Positions 54,205-62,666 of a stretch of DNA of 64,000 nucleotides are shown piece after piece. The DNA comes from Pirellula sp. (GTDB lineage Bacteria; Planctomycetota; Planctomycetia; Pirellulales; Pirellulaceae), in assembly GCA_021300155.1 (NCBI GenBank), contig JAJTID010000030.1:62001-126000 (forward strand). Reading direction: 5' to 3'. The position numbers and the translations under genes were made by a program. How positions within the stretch are numbered: position 1 is the stretch's first letter; every line of letters starts with the position of its first letter. The notes beneath the pieces are model-generated. The model worked only from the letters and a program-made list of their open reading frames with translations, searched no databases and had not been told where the DNA came from.

Positions 54205-55149
54205 ATGGAACCGTGGAAATCGAACCCGTTATGGGAAAAGCTGGTCGTCGATACCTACGCCGAAGCGTTCCGCAGCTTGTACTCGCGGGTTTTGGTTACC
54301 GCACGCGACAAGAAGTGGCTACTGGCTGCCTGTACAGCCGCCACCGGCCACGCGAGTAGCACGATCCTTTGTGATTGCGAGGCCGGCATCGAACGAGTCG
54401 TCGACGGAAAGAGCCCTGGCCAGGAAACACCCGATGGTAGAATCGGTGCCTATCTTCAGTTTCATGTCCCACGCTTTCGCAAAGATCGAGTCGAACATTT
54501 AGAACGTGTCCTTATGGCCCGCTTAAGCCAAAACGTGCTGACATGTCCTACCACTCGCTGCTTCAATGCCCTCGAGACAGACCCCTATTTCAAACTTGGT
54601 CGCAAAATCGCATTCTTCGGAGATGGCCATCAGACTCGGACCGAACAGTTCGGATGCAAAGGTTGGACGATCCCTACCCTGGGCGGTGAGTTCTTTTTAT
54701 CGAGACGATTCGGATATGCAGATGGAATCATGGGCGGCAATCTTTGGTTCCTTGGTTATTCCGAAGAATCAGCGATTCTCGCAGCCGAGAAAGCAGCCGA
54801 AGCTGCCGATCAAACTCCGAACGTCATCACGACCTTTCCCGGTGGAGTGGCCGCCAGTGCCAGCAAAGCGGGCAGCAGTTACAAATTTCTGATCGCCAGT
54901 ACGTTTGCCGAGTACTGCCCAACCCTGAAAGTTAAGCTTGGAGAAAAGTCGCTCGTACCCGAGGGTGTAACCTCGATCATGGAGATCATCATCAACGGCT
55001 CGACGCTCGAAGATGTTGCTTTGGCCACCTATAATTCCGTCGCCGCAGCTCTTCAAGTGGACGGTTTGCACAGCATCAGCGCTGGAAACTACGGCGGACG
55101 ATTAGGAAAATCTTTTATCTATTTGCATCCCGACAAGCATAAGTCTTGA
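54205..55149 (+). CDS. ftr: Formylmethanofuran:tetrahydromethanopterin formyltransferase
   Basis: 314 residues matching Ftr/FhcD. It transfers a formyl group between formylmethanofuran and tetrahydromethanopterin in C1 metabolism. Conserved blocks: YAEAFRSLYSRVLVTA, TPDGRIGAYLQFHV, CPTTRCFNAL, KIAFFGDGHQTR, IMGGNLWFLGYS, FPGGVAASASKAGSSYKFLIAST and a C-terminal ISAGNYGGRLGKS. The pathway is shared by methanogens, methylotrophic proteobacteria and planctomycetes. The remaining Fhc subunits are not in the window, so this is one piece of a scattered pathway. The GYF protein gene follows 10 bp downstream. Confidence 0.93.
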   Translation: MEPWKSNPLWEKLVVDTYAEAFRSLYSRVLVTARDKKWLLAACTAATGHASSTILCDCEAGIERVVDGKSPGQETPDGRIGAYLQFHVPRFRKDRVEHLERVLMARLSQNVLTCPTTRCFNALETDPYFKLGRKIAFFGDGHQTRTEQFGCKGWTIPTLGGEFFLSRRFGYADGIMGGNLWFLGYSEESAILAAEKAAEAADQTPNVITTFPGGVAASASKAGSSYKFLIASTFAEYCPTLKVKLGEKSLVPEGVTSIMEIIINGSTLEDVALATYNSVAAALQVDGLHSISAGNYGGRLGKSFIYLHPDKHKS

Positions 55150-55159
55150 GAACTTTTCT

Positions 55160-55981
55160 ATGGCGATCGATACTACTTGTCCGAGTTGCTACCGTGCACT
55201 GAGTGTGGACGATTCCTTCGCGGGCCGCCAAGCGCGTTGCCCAATGTGCGAACACGTCTACACGGTAACAATTCAAGATTCCACGTTACGACGAGAATCC
55301 CCTGAAAACTCATATTCTCCGAATATATCCGCGCTGAGCCCGCTAAACGACTCGTGGGACAAATTTGACCCGCGTCAAGAAACGGCCCCACATCCTGGAC
55401 TGCAACCAGCCATCAGCAACGATGGTCCAGTCCTAGAGCCATTGCCCGACAACAACGAGAGGCTCTTTTACATCAGGGTGCCCGATGGTCAAGTCTATGG
55501 GCCGTCCAATGCAGCGACACTAAAGGAATGGGCATCTCAAGGACGGTTGAATCACACCTGCGATGTTCGTCCTTCAAACACAGATGTTTGGATCTCGTAT
55601 TCCGCGTGGCTGATCCAACAGAACGAGCGAGTCGCCACTCCAACTTCCAATACAGCAACTCGGAATATCTACGGCGACAACTTTGGCGAAGTATCCACGC
55701 CGATGAACCAAACACCGATCAAGACTTCAGGACTTGGGGTATTGATCTGTTGTTTGGGCGTTGCGAGCTGGTTCCTATGTATTTCCTTCATCGGAGCACC
55801 CATTTGCGCGGTAGCCACGATCATCATGGCTATGGCAGAACTCAAGAAAATCAACGAGGGACGATCGCCTCGAGAAGAAAGAATCTTGGTTCATATCGGT
55901 TTATGGCTTTCCGTTGCGAATCTTGTGATTAGCTTTGGATTGATGATGTTATTCTTTCTGCTAGTCGCAATCTCTCCTTAG
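55160..55981 (+). CDS. Zinc-ribbon, GYF-like and two-TM membrane protein
   Basis: 273 residues. The N-terminus has a zinc ribbon (CPSC at 8-11, CPMC at 27-30), followed by a disordered linker, a GYF_2-like segment (FYIRVPDGQVYGPSNAATLKEWASQGRL, ~98-125) and a C-terminal DUF4190-like pair of TM helices (~195-225 and ~250-270). This architecture is common in planctomycetes; function is unknown, perhaps protein-protein contacts at the membrane. It lies 10 bp after ftr and 63 bp before the P-II gene, suggesting one transcript. Confidence 0.8.
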   Translation: MAIDTTCPSCYRALSVDDSFAGRQARCPMCEHVYTVTIQDSTLRRESPENSYSPNISALSPLNDSWDKFDPRQETAPHPGLQPAISNDGPVLEPLPDNNERLFYIRVPDGQVYGPSNAATLKEWASQGRLNHTCDVRPSNTDVWISYSAWLIQQNERVATPTSNTATRNIYGDNFGEVSTPMNQTPIKTSGLGVLICCLGVASWFLCISFIGAPICAVATIIMAMAELKKINEGRSPREERILVHIGLWLSVANLVISFGLMMLFFLLVAISP

Positions 55982-56044
55982 GTTATCTTTACATTTGGTT
56001 TCTGTACGCCTGCTCGGTACTCCTTTGACTTCTAGGAATTTGCT

Positions 56045-56392
56045 GTGAAGCTAATCATTGCGATCGTTCAACCCACGCGACTTGAGGAAGTCAAGGAAGC
56101 CCTCACCGAGGTCGAGGTGTTTCGACTGACGGTTTTGGATTGCTTAGGTTTCGGTAGACAAAAAGGGCAAAAGTCTGCGTTCCGAGGCCAGGACATGTCC
56201 ATCAACTTGCTCCGAAAAGTACAACTCCAAATTGCGGTGAACGACGAGTTCGTGGAGCCAACGATCAACGCGATCATGAAAGGGGCTCGCACCGGTGAAA
56301 AAGGGCAAATCGGTGACGGCAAGATCTTTGTTCTACCGATGGAAGACTGCGTTCGCATTCGGACGGGCGAACGTGGACCGGAAGCCATCTAG
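56045..56392 (+). CDS. P-II family signal protein with altered T-loop
   Basis: 115 residues from GTG 56045 with AGGA eight bases upstream. Trimeric P-II proteins sense ATP/ADP and 2-oxoglutarate. Gln39 (GRQKG) and Lys58 (LLRKVQ) are kept, and the C-terminal RIRTGERGPEAI matches GlnB. In the T-loop the uridylylation Tyr51 of GlnB is Met (RGQDM, residues 48-51), Glu50 is Asp and Tyr46 is Phe. A three-residue insertion occurs in the TGEKGQIGDGK segment before the B-loop. Uridylylation by a GlnD-type enzyme at that site is therefore not possible. Its stop (56390-56392) abuts the ABC ATPase start. Confidence 0.9.
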   Translation: MKLIIAIVQPTRLEEVKEALTEVEVFRLTVLDCLGFGRQKGQKSAFRGQDMSINLLRKVQLQIAVNDEFVEPTINAIMKGARTGEKGQIGDGKIFVLPMEDCVRIRTGERGPEAI

Positions 56393-57127
56393 ATGCCGCC
56401 GTTGATTCAAATCCGTGATGTTTCCAAAATCTATCAGCTCGACGAAGTAGAGGTTCGGGCCTTAGACGGAATCGATTTGATGATGAATCGTGGAGAATTC
56501 TCGGCGTTGATCGGACCGAGCGGGTCTGGCAAATCAACGTTGATGAACACGCTGGGATGTTTAGATCGACCAACCTCGGGGAGCTATCTTCTCGATGGTG
56601 CCGAGGTCGTCAACATGACTCGCGACGAGAGAGCCCGCATTCGAAATAAGCAAATTGGGTTTGTCTTTCAGAACTTCAATCTACTCGCCCGAACATCCGC
56701 TATAGAGAATGTCGAATTGCCGATGCTCTATGGTGCATCCATGACGACTCGGCAACGACATGATCGCGCCAAGTCACTGCTATCGTTGGTGGGACTCGCC
56801 GATCGATTGGACCACCATCCTGGCCAGCTTTCAGGCGGACAACAACAGCGAGTGGCCATCGCGCGTGCCCTCGCTACGCAACCTTCGATCCTCATGGGAG
56901 ACGAACCGACTGGAAACTTAGATTCCCGAACAAGCCGGGAGGTCATTGATTTGTTCCGTCGCTTGAATGCAGATCAGAACTTGACCGTCATTCTCGTAAC
57001 ACACGATTTGGCGGTTGCAAAGAATGCTCGACGCAATATCGTATTGCGAGATGGAAAGATCATTGCTGATACGAGCGATCATGCTGCCGCGGAAATTGCC
57101 CTCAAGCAATCCCAGGAATTGGCGTAG
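56393..57127 (+). CDS. ABC transporter ATP-binding protein (MacB/LolD-like)
   Basis: 244 residues; ATG immediately follows the P-II stop with no gap. Walker [12 protein letters not shown]-loop FVFQNFNLL, signature [15 protein letters not shown], Walker [10 protein letters not shown] and H-loop LVTHDL are all complete. The subgroup ([18 protein letters not shown]-like start, LDRPTSG) is that of LolD and MacB, which drive lipoprotein release or peptide/macrolide export with separate permeases. No FtsX-like permease gene is next to it. Coupling with a P-II protein is unusual. Confidence 0.92.
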   Translation: MPPLIQIRDVSKIYQLDEVEVRALDGIDLMMNRGEFSALIGPSGSGKSTLMNTLGCLDRPTSGSYLLDGAEVVNMTRDERARIRNKQIGFVFQNFNLLARTSAIENVELPMLYGASMTTRQRHDRAKSLLSLVGLADRLDHHPGQLSGGQQQRVAIARALATQPSILMGDEPTGNLDSRTSREVIDLFRRLNADQNLTVILVTHDLAVAKNARRNIVLRDGKIIADTSDHAAAEIALKQSQELA

Positions 57128-57184
57128 TTCGAATCGCGACTCTTTCCGACATTTGCTTTGCCGTTTTCTGTTGGAATAGGATTC

Positions 57185-57898
57185 ATGATGATAAAGGATG
57201 TTGCCGTCATTCTTGCAGCCGCAGGAAAGAGCAGTCGATTTCGAGATCCGTTCTCGAAAAAGGTCTTCACCCTTTGTTCTGGAAAGCCTGTTTGGCAGCA
57301 CAGCGCACAATTGTTCTCCGATCATCCGCGAGTCGGGCAGATCATTATGGCGATCGCCCCTGAGGATCGAGAAACGGTCCAAGAGAAGTTCTCGGGAAAC
57401 TTGACCATGCTCGGTGTTGAAATCGTCCTCGGCGGCTCGGAGCGATTCGAAAGCATTCGCAACGCTTTGGAGCGAGTCAAGGCGGGCCTTTCCCTGATTG
57501 CAGTCCACGACGCCGCTCGCCCTTGCTTGACCAAGAGCGCCTTTGAAGCGGTTTTAGCAGTGGCAGATCGCAAAGGGGCTGCTGTCTTGGGTTCCCCCAT
57601 TCGAGCCACCGTAAAACGCTGCGATTCCTCGGACAAGGTAACCGCGACCGTTGCTCGCGATGGACTGTGGCAAGCTCAAACGCCTCAAGTGTTTCGCGCC
57701 GACATTCTCAAGTCCGCATACGCAAAACTAAAAGGTGCACCGACGGACGACTCGCAAGTCGTCGAAGAAGCGGGAACATCGGTTTATTGTGTGGAGGGCC
57801 CTGAGACCAACATCAAGATCACCACGAAAGACGACCTCAAAGTCGCCGAGTCGTTCCTGCGAGTCCCTCAACGCACCAAAGACAATCCATTCTTTTAG
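57185..57898 (+). CDS. ispD: 2-C-methyl-D-erythritol 4-phosphate cytidylyltransferase IspD
   Basis: 237 residues from ATG 57185 (AGGATTC upstream); a TTG at 57158 would add nine residues, and a second ATG follows at 57188. IspD makes CDP-ME from MEP and CTP in the non-mevalonate isoprenoid pathway. Nucleotide-binding VILAAAGKSSRFRDPFSKK, VHDAARPCLTKSAF and LWQAQTPQVFRADIL are the family motifs, with DDSQVVEEAG and the ETNIKITTKDDLKVAE tail. Length is typical. The ABC ATPase gene precedes it by 57 bp; the DUF2306 gene is convergent. Confidence 0.94.
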   Translation: MMIKDVAVILAAAGKSSRFRDPFSKKVFTLCSGKPVWQHSAQLFSDHPRVGQIIMAIAPEDRETVQEKFSGNLTMLGVEIVLGGSERFESIRNALERVKAGLSLIAVHDAARPCLTKSAFEAVLAVADRKGAAVLGSPIRATVKRCDSSDKVTATVARDGLWQAQTPQVFRADILKSAYAKLKGAPTDDSQVVEEAGTSVYCVEGPETNIKITTKDDLKVAESFLRVPQRTKDNPFF

Positions 57899-57924
57899 CC
57901 ACATCATTCTCCGAACGATCGCTG

Positions 57925-58566
57925 TTACCCTATACGACGGCATAGATGCCATTGTCGTTCAATGACCTCGAAAACCATCAGCGGCAAAGCCCAACTACTC
58001 CAAGCAGCTACTCGATACGAAGTTTCCGCATCCCAGTGCATGAACTCTGTCGCTCCTCCAATAATTCGCAGGACAATTGCAGAACAGAGCAAAATATAAC
58101 ATCGTAGCATCCATCGAGCGCGGTCGTCTTATCGACGCACCAACACCGATCGCCAACCTTGCAGAGCGCACCAAGTTGTGGCTAACGACAGCGATAGAAA
58201 CCCAAATCCGGCGATCCATCCTGCATAAGATTGCCATGCCATGATCCTTCCGCTTGGGGAAAGCACCAACAGGATCAACAGCAATTGCAATCGACCGAGC
58301 CAGCGATGCAGCTTTGCGGTTCGCCTCGACCATGGCGTTAATAGCACGGTACCAACGGCCATGCAAATCGGGCCAACAACGATGTGCCCATAGAAGGCCA
58401 ATCGATAAATGCCTACGAAAGTCTGCGCCCTACCATCGAGGAACCCTTGTTCAAAGTTGGGCGGAAAGTACAGCGAGTAATTGCCAACGATAGCAATCGA
58501 AACCTTGATGAGTAGCAATACTCCGAGGAGGACTAGGAGTCGTAACGCTAAGTTTTGCGATGACAT
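57925..58566 (-). pseudogene. DUF2306-family membrane protein interrupted by an in-frame TAA
   Basis: From ATG 58566 the frame encodes 145 residues with four hydrophobic segments and the family block YGHIVVGPICMAVGTVLL ... HRWLGRLQ. It stops at TAA 58129-58131 after VLVRR. In the same frame, without any frameshift, the sequence resumes as DDRARWMLRCYILLCSAIVLRIIGG and runs 67 more codons to the stop at 57925. The expected family pattern is RRxD..HRRWMxRxYAL, so the stop replaces one residue inside a conserved loop. The gene is thus a fresh nonsense allele, a sequencing error or a readthrough gene. The start overlaps the previous gene's stop by one base (TAATG). Confidence 0.78.
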
Positions 58567-60494
58567 TAATCTGCTTGATCGATCCAATATCCAACGATTA
58601 CCGGTGTAATAAACACGTCAGGCGGCACGGATTGTAACTCGCGAAGAGAAGTTTGATTCGACGCCTGATTTGTTCCGTCCGAAAGTGTACTGTACTTGAC
58701 TGCCCAAGGTTCCGCAGCAAAGAGCCCTCGCGATACGATCAAGATTTCTCTGCGACTGGCAGCGTTGGAAGTGGTCTCTTGGGATTGCACGGATTGAAGG
58801 TTTGAACCAACCGTTGCTTTCCTTCGAGACTGAATTGCTCGCTGCACAATCTCAGGGGTAGCGGGTTGCACAAGATCGGTTAACCAAAATCGGCCATGCC
58901 CTGAAAGGAGACCGTACACTCGCAACTCCTGTTTTGAGACATCGCCTTGTCGTTGGCGTTCCATCCAGGATCGAATGGTAAAGAGATCCTGACCATAGTC
59001 GAAATTGCTGTCGTTTAGGACCATCGGTACACGATGCGAACCGCCAACGATCGGATTGGCATAGGAGAAAGCAAATGGAAAGACGATCGAAAACTCGATC
59101 GTAGCGATTAGTGAAAGCCCGTAGGCGAGACTGTCTTGCAAATAGAAATTCGTTTTTTTCGAGACAGGGATAGCAAGTATGGGAATCGTCCCCGCGACTA
59201 AGAAGTAGATCAATGGCAAGGCTGGTGTGAGATATCGAATGTTCCAAACCAAATTGCATTGGGTTGTCATAAATCCAGCAAATCCGATGAGGTAGAGCAA
59301 ACAAAAGTCAATACTGGAGTCACGCAATGGCTGGCTCACTTTCCTGCGGCGAAACAATGTAGCGAACATTGTCAAGACCGCAGTTGCAATGCCAATCCAG
59401 ACAGCTATCTGTTCCTTGACAAAGTAACCCGCGAGGTGAAACCAATGAATCTCACCTGGGATGCGTTCTCCCATCCAATAGGCACCACGCGGATAATCCA
59501 TATCCGCCATCTGTTGATCGACTCCTTCTAAGAACACCTTGGGGAACGGTGAGGGAACACGAGCAATCCATGTTCGTAACGTGCTCGAATCCCCCTGGTT
59601 CTTACGATCCATAGTTAGCCGGCTGAACGATCGGCTGATGAAATCGTGTTTGCCAATCGGAACACCGACACGGTCGAAACAATAGAGAGCGTTAAGCGTG
59701 ATACAAGCGATTGCTCCATGCAATGCCCAACGCCCTACAAACGTTATCCACCAAGTTACTTTTGTCTCTGTTGCCCCTGTGTTTTTCGCTCGTCGAGGCG
59801 AACAAAAATAGAAAATGGGAATGAACATCAGGTAGAGAGGTCCAAAGGTGAACTTCGTTCCGATCGCGATTCCCCAAGCGATACCCGATAATAGAAATCG
59901 CGAAGCGGTTTGCGATTTCCAAAGATGTATGGTGGTGACCAGGATAAAGCACATAGCAATCGCAGCGGGTGCGTCGGCCGACACGATCCAGCCATGCCCC
60001 AACAGAAGCGGCGAAGTACACCAAAAGATTTGACATAACAATTGACGCGATGGTGGCAGTGTCGCGCTGACGAGGAACAGCAGCCAGGACCCAAGCAGCA
60101 TCATCGGAATCCGAGCATAGCGAGCCCATATCAAGAAACTCATATAGGAATCGCGGTTGAGCTCGATGACCGCGTCCCCTATTCCGAATTCCGGCCGCAT
60201 ACTATTGCCGTATTGCGAGGATGCGATAATCGGGGGCAATTTCATTTCGCTCGTGAATAACATCGCGATCGCAGTGATCCACTTGTTCGTGGGTGGATTG
60301 ACACGAAAGATACCGGCGTCGCTATGATACGCTAGAATCACACCACTCGCGAAATGCGCAGGCTCATCAAAGAGAGGGGCACTTCGCGACGCCGAGTACC
60401 ACAACGAAACAACCATGCTCCAATTCGCGACGGCGATCCAGCACCAATGCCATCGTCTCATTTTTACAGGTAGCGAAGATGACGATTCAATCAT
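58566..60494 (-). CDS. Multi-pass membrane glycosyltransferase-like protein (GT39/DUF2723-like)
   Basis: 642 residues with about ten TM segments and a periplasmic C-terminal part (~480-642). The first loop has APLFDEPAHFASGV (acidic DE pair typical of GT-C enzymes, ~40-47), then SADAPAAIAMCFILV, GIAWGIAIGTKFTFGPLYLMF and the block DQQMADMDYPRGAYWMGER. Lipid-linked sugar donors are expected for this fold. It has a close paralogue at 62667-64000 sharing most of these segments. The start overlaps the divergent gene at 60479 by 16 bp. The substrate is unknown; glycosylation of proteins or polysaccharides is likely. Confidence 0.78.
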   Translation of the reverse strand: MIESSSSLPVKMRRWHWCWIAVANWSMVVSLWYSASRSAPLFDEPAHFASGVILAYHSDAGIFRVNPPTNKWITAIAMLFTSEMKLPPIIASSQYGNSMRPEFGIGDAVIELNRDSYMSFLIWARYARIPMMLLGSWLLFLVSATLPPSRQLLCQIFWCTSPLLLGHGWIVSADAPAAIAMCFILVTTIHLWKSQTASRFLLSGIAWGIAIGTKFTFGPLYLMFIPIFYFCSPRRAKNTGATETKVTWWITFVGRWALHGAIACITLNALYCFDRVGVPIGKHDFISRSFSRLTMDRKNQGDSSTLRTWIARVPSPFPKVFLEGVDQQMADMDYPRGAYWMGERIPGEIHWFHLAGYFVKEQIAVWIGIATAVLTMFATLFRRRKVSQPLRDSSIDFCLLYLIGFAGFMTTQCNLVWNIRYLTPALPLIYFLVAGTIPILAIPVSKKTNFYLQDSLAYGLSLIATIEFSIVFPFAFSYANPIVGGSHRVPMVLNDSNFDYGQDLFTIRSWMERQRQGDVSKQELRVYGLLSGHGRFWLTDLVQPATPEIVQRAIQSRRKATVGSNLQSVQSQETTSNAASRREILIVSRGLFAAEPWAVKYSTLSDGTNQASNQTSLRELQSVPPDVFITPVIVGYWIDQAD

Positions 60495-61858
60495 GGTACA
60501 AAAATAAAATGTCTACTATTGGTGTAGCGGAGTCCAAAACGAAAAACCGCAGGCTTCGTTCTCTTGGTCGTTCCGATTTGTTCCTGAGTATAGTGCTAGT
60601 CGCTTTTTTTATGGGACTTGCTCAATGGAAAAGCATGTATCCTCAGTCGTTGCCATGGCTTAATCGCGATTTTCGGCACCATATCGGAGCTGAATACAAT
60701 GACATCGCATTGGCTATTCGAAAGGGCCGTGGATTCAGTGATCCGTTTCGATGCGAAAGCGGCCCGACCGCTTGGATGCCTCCTGTCTTGCCTTACCTGA
60801 TGGCGGGTATCTACTGGCTCGAAGGAGACCGTCCGGAATCGATGGCAGCATGGATGATCGCCATGCAAGGAGTCAGTACCTGGTGCGCTGCTTTTTTGTT
60901 GTTGCGAGAAGCGCGGCGTCTTGGTCAAACCGTCGCGGGAGTTGTCATCGCGAGCGTTGTATTTACAGCAAATTTCTACCAACTTTTTCAACAGACACAT
61001 GATACCGCATTGCTACTATTCGTGATCAGTCTGCTATGGTGGGGATTGATTCAACTCACAACTGAGAAGGGTGGTTTGCGAAACGCGATGTGGGGGATAT
61101 GGGGAGGCCTCTGTACTCTGTGCAGCCCGATCATCGGTGCGACCTGGATGTTGTGTACTCTTTCGATTCTCCGACCCAAGCGGCTTTCCCTGCGAGAGGG
61201 AAAAAGTCTTGTGGTAGTGTTAGGACTTTGGCTGGTCGTAATATCACCGTGGATGATCCGGAATCGCATGCAATTTGGAAAATGGTTTCCGATCAAGCCC
61301 AATGGAGCCTACGAATTGTGGCAGTCGCATTGCAAAGACGAGGACGGAATCCTCGATGCGCAATCCGGATCTGGACATCCCTGGTCGAGTGATGGCGAGC
61401 AGCGTGTTCGCTACCGACAAGTAGGTGAGATCGCGTTCATCGAAGAAAAGGGAGCTGTGGTACGCAAGTCAATCTTAGAGAATCCACTTGGTTTCATCGA
61501 ACGCATCGGAAATCGCGCTGTTGCCGCATTAATCTACTATGTACCGTTTTCACCTATGGAAGAAATTCGCAGCGGAGGTTGGCCCGTTTTCTATACGCGA
61601 TGCGTCCATCCTCTTCCAGTTCTTTCGATTGCGGTTATCGCAGTTATCGGCACGATCCCCGTCGAGCGCAAGGTTGCGATCACGGTCAGTATGTTTGCCT
61701 TGCTTCTGATGCCGTACATCTTGGTCAGTTACTATGATCGCTACGCCGCGATCTTGGCTGGAATCAAGATGTTACTCATATTTTACGGCTGGTCGGAACT
61801 CACTCGGCTTTTTCGAGCAATATCATTGTCCAGGGAAATGGATTTCTCTCCTTCTTAA
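60479..61858 (+). CDS. Multi-pass membrane protein, GT-C glycosyltransferase-like
   Basis: 459 residues, with about nine TM helices. A first TM at ~35-48 (FLSIVLVAFFMGLA) precedes an acidic periplasmic loop (ALAIRKGRGFSDPF ... PTAWMPPVLPYLMAG), an arrangement seen in ArnT/PMT-like GT-C enzymes. Middle segments WGLIQLT and GIWGGLCTLCSPIIGATWML precede a soluble loop (~270-330). The family is not certain. The start at ATG 60479 overlaps the divergent paralogue gene by 16 bp; an ATG at 60509 would avoid this. The stop overlaps the convergent methyltransferase gene by 59 bp. Confidence 0.7.
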   Translation: MTIQSWYKNKMSTIGVAESKTKNRRLRSLGRSDLFLSIVLVAFFMGLAQWKSMYPQSLPWLNRDFRHHIGAEYNDIALAIRKGRGFSDPFRCESGPTAWMPPVLPYLMAGIYWLEGDRPESMAAWMIAMQGVSTWCAAFLLLREARRLGQTVAGVVIASVVFTANFYQLFQQTHDTALLLFVISLLWWGLIQLTTEKGGLRNAMWGIWGGLCTLCSPIIGATWMLCTLSILRPKRLSLREGKSLVVVLGLWLVVISPWMIRNRMQFGKWFPIKPNGAYELWQSHCKDEDGILDAQSGSGHPWSSDGEQRVRYRQVGEIAFIEEKGAVVRKSILENPLGFIERIGNRAVAALIYYVPFSPMEEIRSGGWPVFYTRCVHPLPVLSIAVIAVIGTIPVERKVAITVSMFALLLMPYILVSYYDRYAAILAGIKMLLIFYGWSELTRLFRAISLSREMDFSPS

Positions 61859-62432
61859 TGCGGTAATGGGTGTTACAAAGTTGTCGTATTGCTTTGCGGC
61901 TAAATTGCTGCACATGTCCCGGCGTGTTTCCATAGGCAGACCAATACTTCCCCCGTGCCATGTTTAGAACCCGCCAGACTGGTTCCCACGGTACACTGAC
62001 AAGCCCCCATCGTTTTGACACACGAGCTAACTCGTTTATTGCTTTGTCCGGATTGTCCAAATGCTCGAAAACTTCACAAGCAACCACTAAATCAAACGAA
62101 TCGGTAACAAATGGGAGTTGGTACGCGGATCCCACGCTAAATGCCCCATCGGGATATCTGCTTCTCGCCAAACCGACTTGATGTTCATCGATATCAAGCC
62201 CCATATATCCAACACAATTTGGAAAGATGTTTGCAGCAAGATCGCCAGGTCCACAGCCAACTTCCAAAACCGAATCAAACTTAATCATACTGAGTAGTTC
62301 TCGTGCGTTTCGCAGGAATCCTCGCATCAACCATTGATGGATAGGATTGTTCGATCGGTACTTGTCAAAATAGTTTCCACCTACAAATCCAGCGGCCAAA
62401 CCATTGCATGTACTTGGCGGTTGATTAGGCAC
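61800..62432 (-). CDS. SAM-dependent methyltransferase
   Basis: 210 residues from GTG 62432, supported by AAGGGA upstream. Motif I SVLEVGCGPGDLAANIF (~54-70), a GLDIDEHQVGLAR acidic strand and LVVACEVFEHLDNPDKAINELARVSK mark a UbiE/Methyltransf_11-type enzyme. The later GKYWSAYGNTPGHVQQFSRKAI segment suggests a small-molecule or lipid target. It lies between two glycosyltransferase-like genes, so it could methylate a sugar or lipid-linked glycan. Its 3' end overlaps the convergent gene by 59 bp. Confidence 0.82.
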   Translation of the reverse strand: MPNQPPSTCNGLAAGFVGGNYFDKYRSNNPIHQWLMRGFLRNARELLSMIKFDSVLEVGCGPGDLAANIFPNCVGYMGLDIDEHQVGLARSRYPDGAFSVGSAYQLPFVTDSFDLVVACEVFEHLDNPDKAINELARVSKRWGLVSVPWEPVWRVLNMARGKYWSAYGNTPGHVQQFSRKAIRQLCNTHYRIKKERNPFPWTMILLEKAE

Positions 62433-62666
62433 TAGAATCCCTTCCGAACATTTTCGTTAGTCCTCTTCCCTTCACAGCGAGACTTTAAAAACGTTACCAA
62501 GCGAATAACTTCCTATGCGGTCTAGCCGAATAGTATCGAATGGAAAACTCGCTTGGAGTCTGACAAACGTTTGCTATAGATGACAAGAACGTCAGCAAGG
62601 TCGGTTATCCAAAAACAATACTTTTCTATGAGGTTGGTACAGGAGACGGTTTGAAATCGAGTCTGT

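Noticed and set aside
57925-58110. Separate 61-codon gene
   Set aside because: It is the same-frame C-terminal part of the interrupted DUF2306 gene.
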